Shown here: positions 44,451 through 52,088 of the stretch, piece by piece
Numbering within the stretch: the stretch's first letter is position 1
Layout: each line of letters opens with the position of its first letter
Assembly (NCBI RefSeq): GCF_000820145.1
Contig: NZ_CDBW01000044.1
Span: 169,365-233,364 of the forward strand
DNA length: 64,000 nucleotides
Direction of reading: 5' to 3'
From: Aeromonas sobria
GTDB taxonomy: Bacteria > Pseudomonadota > Gammaproteobacteria > Enterobacterales > Aeromonadaceae
The notes under the pieces: model-generated
What the model saw: only the letters and a program-made list of their open reading frames with translations
What the model was told of the DNA's origin: nothing
Database searches by the model: none
Position numbers and translations under genes: made by a program

Positions 44451-45293
44451 TCACTTCGCCAGACTGCGCAACCAGTTGATCTCCTCGCCCCAGATTGCCT
44501 CGTCGATGGTCTCGAGGATCAGCGGAATGCGATCGAAGCGATCATCATTCATGATGTGGTGGAATACCGCCTCCCCCAGATTCCCCTCCCGCAGGCTGTG
44601 GTGGCGATCGACCCGGCTGCCGAAGGTGCACTTGGCGCCGTTGATATGCATCCCCTTGAGATACTGGAAACCCACCGTGCGGTCGAACTCGGCAAACACG
44701 GCGGCGCAGCTCTCGGCGGTGCGCAGATCGTAGCCAGCGGCAAAGGCGTGGCAGGTATCGAAACAGATCCCGACCCGGCTCTTGTCCTCCACCCCCTCGA
44801 TGATGGTGGCGAGGTGCTCGAACGACCAGCCGAGGTTGGTCCCCTGCCCGGCGGTGTTCTCAATCACCGCCGTCACCCCTGCACTGCGCTCCAGCGCCCA
44901 GTTGATCGACTCGCTCACCAGCTTGAGGCTGGCCGCTTCGGGAATTTGCTTGAGATGGCTACCGGGGTGGAAGTTCAGATAGCAAAGCCCCAACTGCTCG
45001 CAGCGTTTCATCTCATCTAGAAACGCGTCACGGGATTTGGCAAGAGCATCGGGATCCGGGTGGCCCAGATTGATGAGATAGCTGTCGTGGGGCAGGATCT
45101 GCTCTGGCAGAAAACCGGCCTTGTCACAGGCCGCCTTGAAGGCGCGGATGGTGGCATCCGACAAAGGGGCTGCCTGCCACTGACGCTGATTCTTGGTAAA
45201 GAGGGCAAACGCGTTGGCCCCGATGGCCTGGGCGCGGGCGATGGTATTCTCCACCCCGCCGGCCGCACTGACGTGGGCTCCGATATATTTCAT
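44451..45293 (-). CDS. nfo: Endonuclease IV
   Basis: Zinc-dependent AP endonuclease of base excision repair. The product is 280 residues (E. coli 285). It starts MKYIGAHVSAAGGVENTI. Metal-ligand blocks are YLNFHPGSHL, IENTAGQGTNLG, GICFDTCHAFAAGYD and the H-x-H in VDRHHSLREG, plus LILETID near the end. It is monocistronic. Confidence 0.96.
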   Translation of the reverse strand: MKYIGAHVSAAGGVENTIARAQAIGANAFALFTKNQRQWQAAPLSDATIRAFKAACDKAGFLPEQILPHDSYLINLGHPDPDALAKSRDAFLDEMKRCEQLGLCYLNFHPGSHLKQIPEAASLKLVSESINWALERSAGVTAVIENTAGQGTNLGWSFEHLATIIEGVEDKSRVGICFDTCHAFAAGYDLRTAESCAAVFAEFDRTVGFQYLKGMHINGAKCTFGSRVDRHHSLREGNLGEAVFHHIMNDDRFDRIPLILETIDEAIWGEEINWLRSLAK

Positions 45294-45418
45294 ACAATCT
45301 CCTCAATACGGCAAGCCGCCATTATGCCGATCCCGCCCCTCCACGCCAAACCGGGATATCCGATAGCGGGTATCGACAAATAGCGGCGGCCTTCCCCAAG
45401 GTGCAGCGGGCCATGGCG

Positions 45419-45646
45419 CTATTTGCTCGCCCGGTGGCGACAGCGACCCACAAGAGTGCGGATCAATCCCGGCAACGTCAGCAAGCCCCCCACGGCCACA
45501 AACAGAAAACCAATGGGGATCAGGGCGAAGGGTTCATGCAGCAGGCCGTTCTCATCCACCGTCGAGCCAATCAGCTCAAAAGCCACAAAACAGGCCAAGC
45601 CCATGGCGGCCAGCACGGCCCCGATACGCATCATCATGGTCATCAT
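45419..45646 (-). CDS. Small DUF3955-like membrane protein
   Basis: The start is set at 45646 because AAGGTG lies 9 bases upstream; the frame also opens at a GTG four codons earlier. The product is 75 residues with two membrane helices (about 6-25 and 42-60). The motif GSTVDENGLLHEPFALIPIGFLF fits the DUF3955 family of small inner-membrane proteins of unknown role. It lies between nfo and ybaB on the same strand but is separated from ybaB by a strong terminator. Confidence 0.7.
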   Translation of the reverse strand: MMTMMMRIGAVLAAMGLACFVAFELIGSTVDENGLLHEPFALIPIGFLFVAVGGLLTLPGLIRTLVGRCRHRASK

Positions 45647-45794
45647 TATCGAGCACACCTTTGTTTCACCTTGAACGAGTCACCCATTCTCCACCCCGAT
45701 GTGAAGAGAACATGAAGTGGACAGGTTTTTCCGGCAAGGTCGCTGGTATGTGAGGAAAAACAGGCCAGTCAGACAGATAACGGGGCACAAATAA

Positions 45795-45836
45795 AAACGC
45801 AGCTGCATCGCCTGGGCGATAGCAACTGCGTTTTTT
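45795..45836 (-). terminator. Terminator after ybaB
   Basis: Outer arms around aacgcag / ctgcgtt enclose an inner stem atcgcc / ggcgat. On the minus strand it ends in GTTTTTATTT. Confidence 0.8.
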
Positions 45837-45911
45837 GTCTCTCTGCCATCCCTCTCAAGTTGGCCCGAACGGCCTGCACAAAGGGATCAAGAATGCGCGA
45901 AGAGAGGCGCC

Positions 45912-46241
45912 TTAGAACGGCATCTTGAAGCCAGGTGGCAACTGCATGCCGCCGGTCAATTCACCCATCTTGGTCTTGTTCTGCTCTTCCACACGACGCA
46001 CGGCATCGTTGCAAGCGGCGGCAACCAGATCTTCCAGCAGCTCCTTGTCATCTTCCATCAGCGAAGGATCGATCTCGATACGACGGACGCTGTGGCTACC
46101 GGTCATGGTGACCTTGACCATACCTGCGCCAGCTTCACCGGTCACTTCCATCTGAGCCAGTTGCTCTTGCGCCTTCTGCATGCGCTCTTGCATCTGTTGG
46201 GCCTGTTTCATCAGGTTCCCCATTCCACCTTTACCAAACAT
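45912..46241 (-). CDS. ybaB: Nucleoid-associated protein YbaB (EbfC family)
   Basis: A 109-residue protein, the same size as E. coli YbaB. It has a Met/Gln-rich helical N-terminus (GNLMKQAQQMQERMQKAQEQ) and the conserved LEDLVAAACNDAVRR block. It binds DNA as a dimer. It follows dnaX with 114 bases between. In most gammaproteobacteria recR comes next; here a terminator and an unrelated gene do. Confidence 0.94.
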   Translation of the reverse strand: MFGKGGMGNLMKQAQQMQERMQKAQEQLAQMEVTGEAGAGMVKVTMTGSHSVRRIEIDPSLMEDDKELLEDLVAAACNDAVRRVEEQNKTKMGELTGGMQLPPGFKMPF

Positions 46242-46328
46242 ATGTCGTCTCTCGTCTTGAAATCCGGCATCCAGCGCCGGGCTGTGGGCTTGTCTGTCCT
46301 AGATGGGGACAGCCAAACTGCTTTTCAA

Positions 46329-46346
46329 CCGGGAGCGAACTCCCGG
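46329..46346 (-). terminator. Hairpin after dnaX
   Basis: Arms ccgggag / ctcccgg with a CGAA loop, 10 bases after the dnaX stop; minus-strand continuation TTGAAAAG. Weak terminator or processing hairpin. Confidence 0.5.
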
Positions 46347-46355
46347 CCACGGAAT

Positions 46356-48980
46356 TTAGCGGTTGAGGGGCTCGATGCTCTCGTGGTGGAGCACGGCACC
46401 AAACCGCTGAACTAAAAACTGTACGTTAGGATCCTGATCCAGATCCCGCGCTACCTGTTCACGCACCCCAATATAGAGGCGGTGTTCGATCTCAAGGGGG
46501 GTCTCCTGATCTGGCACCACACCGAGGGTCACCTCCACCTGCACCGGTTGCCCCAGTGCCGGGCCGATGATCTCGGCCAGATCAGCGCGCGCCTTGTCGC
46601 TCACCAGATGGCGTTGCTCCGGCTTGAGGGTCAGCAGCACCTTATCCCCTTGCTGTTTCATCACCGAATTGATGGCAAGCTGGCGCAGTCGCCCCCCCAC
46701 CTGGGTATGAGCAATCAGTTCGGACCAGGCATCACCACAGTTGTTGAGCAGGGATGAGGGCATCAGACGGCTCACTTCACCCTCTTGCGGTTCCTCGTCG
46801 CTCTCAATCTCATCCCAGTCGATGGTCTCCAGCACCGGTTGAGAAGGGAGGCTCTCCACCACCGGGGCGCTCACCATAGCGGCTACCGGCACAGCAGCAA
46901 CAGACTGCGGCGCTGACGCAACAACAGGAGCCACGGCGGCGCGCTCACCGGGCCGATAGCTCGGCTGCCCCTCCAGATCCCAGGGAGGCAGATCGGTTGG
47001 CTGGGCCGGTGCCTTGACGGGGACATGGCTCATCGCCAGAGCCTGCTCCGTAAAGCCCTGATTGAGGTACTCTTCGTATTCCCCGTTGTCACCCTGCGGC
47101 TCATCACCGTCGCCATAGAGATCCAGCGGCGGCAGATCATCATAGTGACCCATCGCCGCCATCCCCTGCCCGACCGGTTGGCTGAACGGCGCAGGTTGTG
47201 GAGCGACGACCGGTGCGGCGGCGGGCGCTACAGGGCGCGCTGGCGCAACCGGCACCGCGCGCGGCGCGGGAGCCACCGGGGCATCCTGACCACGCTGACG
47301 GCTACGCAGCATGTTTCGCTTGCCAAGCAGACTCTGCATGCTCGATACCGCAGAAACGGCTTCAGTAGCGGCAACCGGCTCGACTGTCGGCTCAACTGTC
47401 GGTTCGGCTATCGGTTCGAGCGCTGGCTCGAAGGAGGCGGTCAGCGGCTCGCCACGGGAATAGTCCGTATCGGCTGCAGCAGGCGCGCCATCATCTGCGG
47501 CTTGTGCGGCAGAGTGCGCAGGCACATCGGGCAGCGCATTTGGCAGAGCGGGCTCTGGTTGATAACCCATGCCTGCGGCTTCGCGCAACAGCTCATCCTG
47601 CTGGCTGAACAGCTCGGCGGCTTGTACCGCCTCCTCGCTGTCGGCGGTGTTGCCGATCTCATCCATCATCGCGGACGCCATCGCAGGCAGGGCGGCATCA
47701 GCCGCTGGCGCAGCACTGTTGGCAACGGGAGGACTGGCTAGCGGTGCGGGCACGGCGCCGCTGATCGGTGCCAGTGCGGCCGATTCAGCGGCCGGGCGCT
47801 TTCCCGGCAAAGAGGCTACCGGAGCTGCGCTGCTCGCCGCACTGCTCGTCATGGACGGGGGCAGTGCGGTGAGGCTGGCCGGATGCAGGGCATCACGCCT
47901 TGGCGAGAAGGCAAGCATCCGCAGGCAGGTCATCTCCAGCGCGGTACGGCCATCGGGGGCCCAGGGCAGATCTTTACGACCCCCCAGCACAATCTGGTAG
48001 CAGAGCTGCACCTCTTCCGGGCTCATCGCCTTGGCCAGTTGCAGCAGGGAATCGGCATCCGCCCCCTGCTCTTGCACGCTGGCAGGCAGCAGCTGGGCCA
48101 TGGCGATGCGATGGAGCAAGCCTTCCAGCTCGGCATGAAGCTGATCAAAATCGGGGCCCAGGGTGGCAATCTCGGTGATCTTGGCCATGGTCGCGGGGGC
48201 ATCTTGCCGCAAAATAGCTTCCAGCAGCTGGTGCAGGTGGCGGTGATCGAGCGTCCCCAGCATCGCCAGCACGCTCTCGAGGCGCACGCTGCCATTGCCG
48301 TGGGCCAGCGCCTGATCGGTCAGGCTCAGGGCATCGCGCATACTGCCGTCGGCGGCCTTGGCCAGTGCCAGCAGAGCGCGTGGCTCGAAGGGCTGACCCT
48401 CCTGATCCAGCACCCATTCGAGCTGCTTGGCGATCTGGGTCTGATCCAGACTCTTCAGATGAAACTGCAGGCAGCGCGAGAGGATGGTGATCGGCAGCTT
48501 CTGCGGATCCGTGGTGGCCAGCAGAAACTTCACATAGGGGGGCGGCTCTTCCAGGGTTTTCAGCAGTGCGTTGAAGCTGTGGCGCGACAACATGTGCACT
48601 TCATCGATGAGGTAAACCTTGAAGCGGCCACGGGCCGGGCGATACTGCACGTTGTCGAGCAGCTCGCGGGTATCTTCCACCTTGGTGCGGGACGCCGCGT
48701 CAATCTCCAGCAGGTCGACAAAGTTGCCCTGATCGATCTCGCGGCAGGTATCGCAGACGCCGCACGGGTGGCTGCTGATCCCCTGCTCGCAGTTGAGGCT
48801 CTTGGCCAGAATGCGGGCGATGGTGGTTTTGCCGACCCCGCGGGTACCGCTCAGCAGATAGGCGTGATGCAGCCGTCCCTGATCCAGGGCGTTGGTCAAG
48901 GCGGTCAGCACATGGTGCTGGCCTACCACTTGTTCAAACGTATGGGGGCGCCATTTACGCGCCAGAACCTGATAGCTCAT
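46356..48980 (-). CDS. dnaX: DNA polymerase III subunit tau (DnaX)
   Basis: Clamp-loader subunit. The start at 48980 gives the universal N-terminus MSYQVLARKWRP and 874 residues, far longer than E. coli tau (643). The AAA+ part (1-370) has GTRGVGKTTIARILAK, the zinc cysteines CGVCDTC, and LIDEVHMLSRHSFNALLK. The excess lies in a low-complexity Ala/Pro/Val-rich linker of about 350 residues (near 385-720, including a TVEPTVEPTVEP-like run). The C-terminal polymerase-binding domain is conserved. I do not see an A6G slippery heptamer for gamma production. Confidence 0.95.
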   Translation of the reverse strand: MSYQVLARKWRPHTFEQVVGQHHVLTALTNALDQGRLHHAYLLSGTRGVGKTTIARILAKSLNCEQGISSHPCGVCDTCREIDQGNFVDLLEIDAASRTKVEDTRELLDNVQYRPARGRFKVYLIDEVHMLSRHSFNALLKTLEEPPPYVKFLLATTDPQKLPITILSRCLQFHLKSLDQTQIAKQLEWVLDQEGQPFEPRALLALAKAADGSMRDALSLTDQALAHGNGSVRLESVLAMLGTLDHRHLHQLLEAILRQDAPATMAKITEIATLGPDFDQLHAELEGLLHRIAMAQLLPASVQEQGADADSLLQLAKAMSPEEVQLCYQIVLGGRKDLPWAPDGRTALEMTCLRMLAFSPRRDALHPASLTALPPSMTSSAASSAAPVASLPGKRPAAESAALAPISGAVPAPLASPPVANSAAPAADAALPAMASAMMDEIGNTADSEEAVQAAELFSQQDELLREAAGMGYQPEPALPNALPDVPAHSAAQAADDGAPAAADTDYSRGEPLTASFEPALEPIAEPTVEPTVEPVAATEAVSAVSSMQSLLGKRNMLRSRQRGQDAPVAPAPRAVPVAPARPVAPAAAPVVAPQPAPFSQPVGQGMAAMGHYDDLPPLDLYGDGDEPQGDNGEYEEYLNQGFTEQALAMSHVPVKAPAQPTDLPPWDLEGQPSYRPGERAAVAPVVASAPQSVAAVPVAAMVSAPVVESLPSQPVLETIDWDEIESDEEPQEGEVSRLMPSSLLNNCGDAWSELIAHTQVGGRLRQLAINSVMKQQGDKVLLTLKPEQRHLVSDKARADLAEIIGPALGQPVQVEVTLGVVPDQETPLEIEHRLYIGVREQVARDLDQDPNVQFLVQRFGAVLHHESIEPLNR

Positions 48981-49152
48981 AAATCCATCATGCAGGGAAG
49001 ACAGGGCATTGAGGCCGGATGCTAACACAAATGGCGAGCGGGCTGTATCGGCTATCGGTCAGGGTCGGAGGGATCGCTTGATTTTCAAACCGATGCCCGC
49101 AAGGGCACCGGTTCAACGCAGGCCCGATGCAGAGGATCGGGCCGAAGAGGCA

Positions 49153-49698
49153 TTACTCGCCAGCCAATTCGACCAGTGAGAGCACCTTGATGCCTGCAGC
49201 GGTCAAACGAGCATCACCACCCAGAGACGGCAGGGAGATAATGAACGCAGCGTCAGCCACGTCACCACCGGCACGGCGGATCAGCTTGACGGTCGCATCG
49301 ACGGTACCGCCGGTCGCCAGCAGATCGTCAACCACCAGCACCTTGTCACCGGGCACGATGGCATCGGTGTGCAGTTGCAGGGTGTCGGTACCGTACTCGA
49401 GGGCATAGGACTCCTCGATCACTGCGCGCGGCAGCTTGCCCGGTTTGCGTACCGGCACGAAGCCCAGTCCCATGGCGAAGGCGACGGGTGCACCGAAAAT
49501 GAAGCCACGGGCCTCGGTGCCGACAATTTTGGTGATCCCTTGACCACGGTAATGCTCTGCCAGCAGATCGATGGTGGCTTTGAAGGCCTCTGCATTCTCG
49601 ATCAGGCTGGTGATGTCGCGAAACAAAATGCCCGGCTTCGGATAGTCGGGAATGGTCTTGATGCTCGCTTCAATAAACTTCAGGGTTTCCGGATTCAT
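49153..49698 (-). CDS. apt: Adenine phosphoribosyltransferase
   Basis: Salvages adenine to AMP with PRPP. The start at 49698 (MNPETLKFIEASI) gives 181 residues (E. coli 183). The PRPP motif is VLVVDDLLATGGT, and GTEARGFIFGAPVA is the purine-site block. It lies between ybaN and dnaX on the same strand, as in E. coli. Confidence 0.96.
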   Translation of the reverse strand: MNPETLKFIEASIKTIPDYPKPGILFRDITSLIENAEAFKATIDLLAEHYRGQGITKIVGTEARGFIFGAPVAFAMGLGFVPVRKPGKLPRAVIEESYALEYGTDTLQLHTDAIVPGDKVLVVDDLLATGGTVDATVKLIRRAGGDVADAAFIISLPSLGGDARLTAAGIKVLSLVELAGE

Positions 49699-49769
49699 GT
49701 GTTGACCGCTTATTTTTTTGACCCAGGGGTGGCCATTTTTCTCAATTCCCTTCTGCGGGAAATAAAAAA

Positions 49770-49793
49770 GCCTGTCACGCAAAAATGACAGGC
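49770..49793 (-). terminator. Terminator of ybaN
   Basis: Eight-base arms (gcctgtca / tgacaggc), 8-base loop, then a T-run on the minus strand. Confidence 0.85.
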
Positions 49794-49831
49794 CGACTCC
49801 ATAGCATTATTGCTGCAATAGCTTAGGGACT

Positions 49832-50209
49832 TCACTTCTCCATTGCAACCGGCTCCAGCACCGGCAGACGCATTAACCAGGTGAGCAGGATCACCATTAT
49901 GACCACCAGCAGTCCCTTGACCCACAGCAGCGGCACCACCGCCAGCGATACCGAAAATGTGAGCAAAATGAAGATAATGGCGCGCCGTCTGGCATGGCGA
50001 CGAATGCCGCGATATTGCTGCCAATCGACAATGGGCGGGCCGAACCAGCGGTGGGTCAGCAACCAGCGATGAAAACGCGGGGATGAGCGGGCAAACAGGG
50101 CGGCAGCCAGCAACATAAAGGGGGTGGTCGGCAGTAGCGGCAACACAATACCAACGATACCGGTGGCAAATGCCAACCACCCGAGAGCCATCAAAAACCA
50201 ACGCTTCAC
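49832..50209 (-). CDS. ybaN: DUF454 inner-membrane protein YbaN
   Basis: A 125-residue protein with an N-terminal hydrophobic pair (about 5-42, including GIVGIVLPLLPTTPFMLLAA) and a C-terminal pair (about 78-115). The PLLPTTPF motif is diagnostic of DUF454. E. coli has ybaN next to apt as well. The function is unknown. A terminator separates it from apt. Confidence 0.9.
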   Translation of the reverse strand: MKRWFLMALGWLAFATGIVGIVLPLLPTTPFMLLAAALFARSSPRFHRWLLTHRWFGPPIVDWQQYRGIRRHARRRAIIFILLTFSVSLAVVPLLWVKGLLVVIMVILLTWLMRLPVLEPVAMEK

Positions 50210-50328
50210 TGCCGAACCTCGCTTTATGGGTCTTCACATAGCGTAACAGCATTTGGGTGATAGCTGACAGCGGGCATCAATCCCACTACAATCTGCGCTC
50301 TTTTTTACCCTTGTCTTCGGAAGCAGTT

Positions 50329-51273
50329 ATGCGCGTAATTTTGGCCCCTATGCAGGGGGTGCTGGATCACCTGATGCGGGAGGTACTCACCTCCGTCAAT
50401 GAGTACGATCTCTGCGTGAGCGAGTTTATTCGGGTGGTCGATCAGCTGCTGCCTGCCAAGGTGTTCTACCGCCTCTGCCCCGAGCTCAAGCAGGATGGCA
50501 AGACCCGTGCAGGCACCCCGGTACGGGTTCAACTGCTGGGTCAGCACCCCGAGTGGCTGGCCGAAAACGCCGTGCGCGCCATCGAGCTCGGCTCCCCCGG
50601 CGTTGATCTCAACTTCGGCTGCCCCGCCCCCACGGTCAATAAAAGCAAGGGCGGCGCCGTGCTGCTCAAAGAGCCCGAGACCATCTATCGCATCGTCAAG
50701 GCGGTGCGCGAGGCGGTGCCCGCCCACCTGCCGGTGAGCGCCAAGATCCGCCTCGGTTACGATGACAAGGAACTCTATCTGGAGAACGCCCAGGCGGTCT
50801 TTCAGGGGGGCGCCAACGAGCTGGCCGTCCATGCCCGCACCAAGCGTGAAGGGTACAAGGCTCCTGCTCACTGGGAGTATGTAGACGCCATCCGCCGCGC
50901 CCTGCCCATTCCCGTCACCGCCAACGGCGAGATTTGGGATCATAAAGATGCCCTCGCCTGTGCCAGGGTCTCGGGTTGCGATGCCCTGATGGTCGGGCGT
51001 GGCGCTATCTCCCTGCCCAATTTGGCCAACGTGATGAAAACCGGCTGCGCGCACATGAGCTGGGCCGAAGTGCTGCAGCTGATGGTGAGCTACACCGAGC
51101 AGGATCTGGCCAGTGAGAAGGCTGACTACTACCCCAGCCGCATCAAGCAGTGGTTTAGCTATCTCAAACGGGAATATCCCGAAGCGGATCTGTTATTTCA
51201 GGATCTGCGGGTACTCAAAGAGACGGCTCCCATCCGTGATGCCCTGCTGCAAGCAGCCAAAAGCCACGGCTAA
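50329..51273 (+). CDS. dusC: tRNA-dihydrouridine(16) synthase DusC
   Basis: FMN enzyme that reduces U16 in the tRNA D-loop. The start at 50329 gives 314 residues (E. coli 315). It begins MRVILAPMQGVLDHLMREVLT, has the catalytic cysteine in NFGCPAPTVNKSKGGAVLL, KIRLGYDD, and the FMN-phosphate block ALMVGRGAI. The VLDHLMRE opening separates DusC from DusA/B. It is followed after about 90 bases by a DksA/TraR-like gene. Confidence 0.93.
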   Translation: MRVILAPMQGVLDHLMREVLTSVNEYDLCVSEFIRVVDQLLPAKVFYRLCPELKQDGKTRAGTPVRVQLLGQHPEWLAENAVRAIELGSPGVDLNFGCPAPTVNKSKGGAVLLKEPETIYRIVKAVREAVPAHLPVSAKIRLGYDDKELYLENAQAVFQGGANELAVHARTKREGYKAPAHWEYVDAIRRALPIPVTANGEIWDHKDALACARVSGCDALMVGRGAISLPNLANVMKTGCAHMSWAEVLQLMVSYTEQDLASEKADYYPSRIKQWFSYLKREYPEADLLFQDLRVLKETAPIRDALLQAAKSHG

Positions 51274-51361
51274 CCACGTTTAACTTGACGCATATCATCT
51301 TGATAGAGTTATCGGATCCCTATACTGCCCCGAATCTGTCGTCTGTCCTGTGGGGGATAAT

Positions 51362-51739
51362 GTGTGTGAAATGACGCAAGCACAGTTGGCTGTCTGGCGT
51401 AATCGCCTGCTGTCAGACTGGGCCCAAGTACGAGAAACGCTGATCGGTCAGCTCAAAGCCTGCCGCCGTGACGAGTGGGCCGAGCAGGTCGGTCACTGCG
51501 AGCAGGATCAACTGGTGGAACTGACCAGCCGGCTGGATCTGCCGAAGTTGGAGCAGAGCGTGGCCCGCCTCAAGCGGATCGACGCGGCACTCTGCCAGAT
51601 GGATCTCGGCCTCTATGGCCTCTGCTCCGATTGTGAAGAGCAACTGGCCATCGAACAGCTGGAGCAAGACCCGACCCTGCAACGCTGCCCACGCTGCGAA
51701 ACCCGCTATCGCAAAGGCTACCATGGGCATGAACTCTAA
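51362..51739 (+). CDS. DksA/TraR-type zinc-finger protein
   Basis: A protein of about 125 residues ending in a C4 zinc finger, CSDCEEQLAIEQLEQDPTLQRCPRC-type spacing (C-x2-C-x17-C-x2-C), the mark of the DksA/TraR family. The N-terminus is helical, without the long coiled coil tip of DksA (no DxxDxA motif is obvious), so RNA polymerase modulation is only inferred. Start options are GTG 51362 (GGGGGA 5 bases upstream) and ATG 51371. The last codons are duplicated at 54498, and the 3' side begins the direct repeat that flanks the alkylsulfatase. Confidence 0.8.
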   Translation: MCEMTQAQLAVWRNRLLSDWAQVRETLIGQLKACRRDEWAEQVGHCEQDQLVELTSRLDLPKLEQSVARLKRIDAALCQMDLGLYGLCSDCEEQLAIEQLEQDPTLQRCPRCETRYRKGYHGHEL

Positions 51740-52078
51740 CGAGCGCCATGCTCTATTGTCAGCCTTCCTCTAATCTGCGGTTCTAGCAGAAGTGCAGAAG
51801 TGCGCCTTCCCCCTAGCACAGTCCTTGCCAAGGCTGTGGTCATTGCCTATGCATGGACATTGCTATCGTCAAAAAGGTCAGACCGAGCCAGAGTAGACCT
51901 GTCCACCCGCAGTGACTGATTAGGCTGCCACGACATACTGGTTACATGATGCAATAACACAGCCCCAAGTCTCACGAAACTTGGGGCTGTGTGTTCTGCT
52001 ATCAAAAAACGAAGCGAGTAATTAATTGTATGCCCGACTTAGCCACCGGATGTATCTGCTGGCATGTCTTGGGCAAAG
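51702..52078 (+). repeat. Direct repeat copy 1 flanking the alkylsulfatase gene
   Basis: Starts in the last codons of the DksA/TraR-like gene and runs to just past ctgctggcatgtcttgggcaaa, about 10 bases before the sulfatase stop. It matches 54498-54882 in the same orientation. The best-conserved core (about 51834-51956) differs at only about eight positions. No ORF is supported inside beyond the gene tail; a strong stem-loop is at 51957. Confidence 0.85.
51957..51992. terminator. Stem-loop in repeat copy 1
   Basis: Thirteen-base perfect arms (acacagccccaag / cttggggctgtgt) with the loop tctcacgaaa. It lies between the DksA/TraR-like gene and the convergent sulfatase gene. Compared with copy 2, paired positions change together. 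Confidence 0.75.
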
Positions 52079-52088
52079 GGTTCTTTTG

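Noticed and set aside
47883..49025. 380-codon plus-strand frame opposite dnaX
   Set aside because: It is a shadow of the conserved AAA+ part of dnaX.
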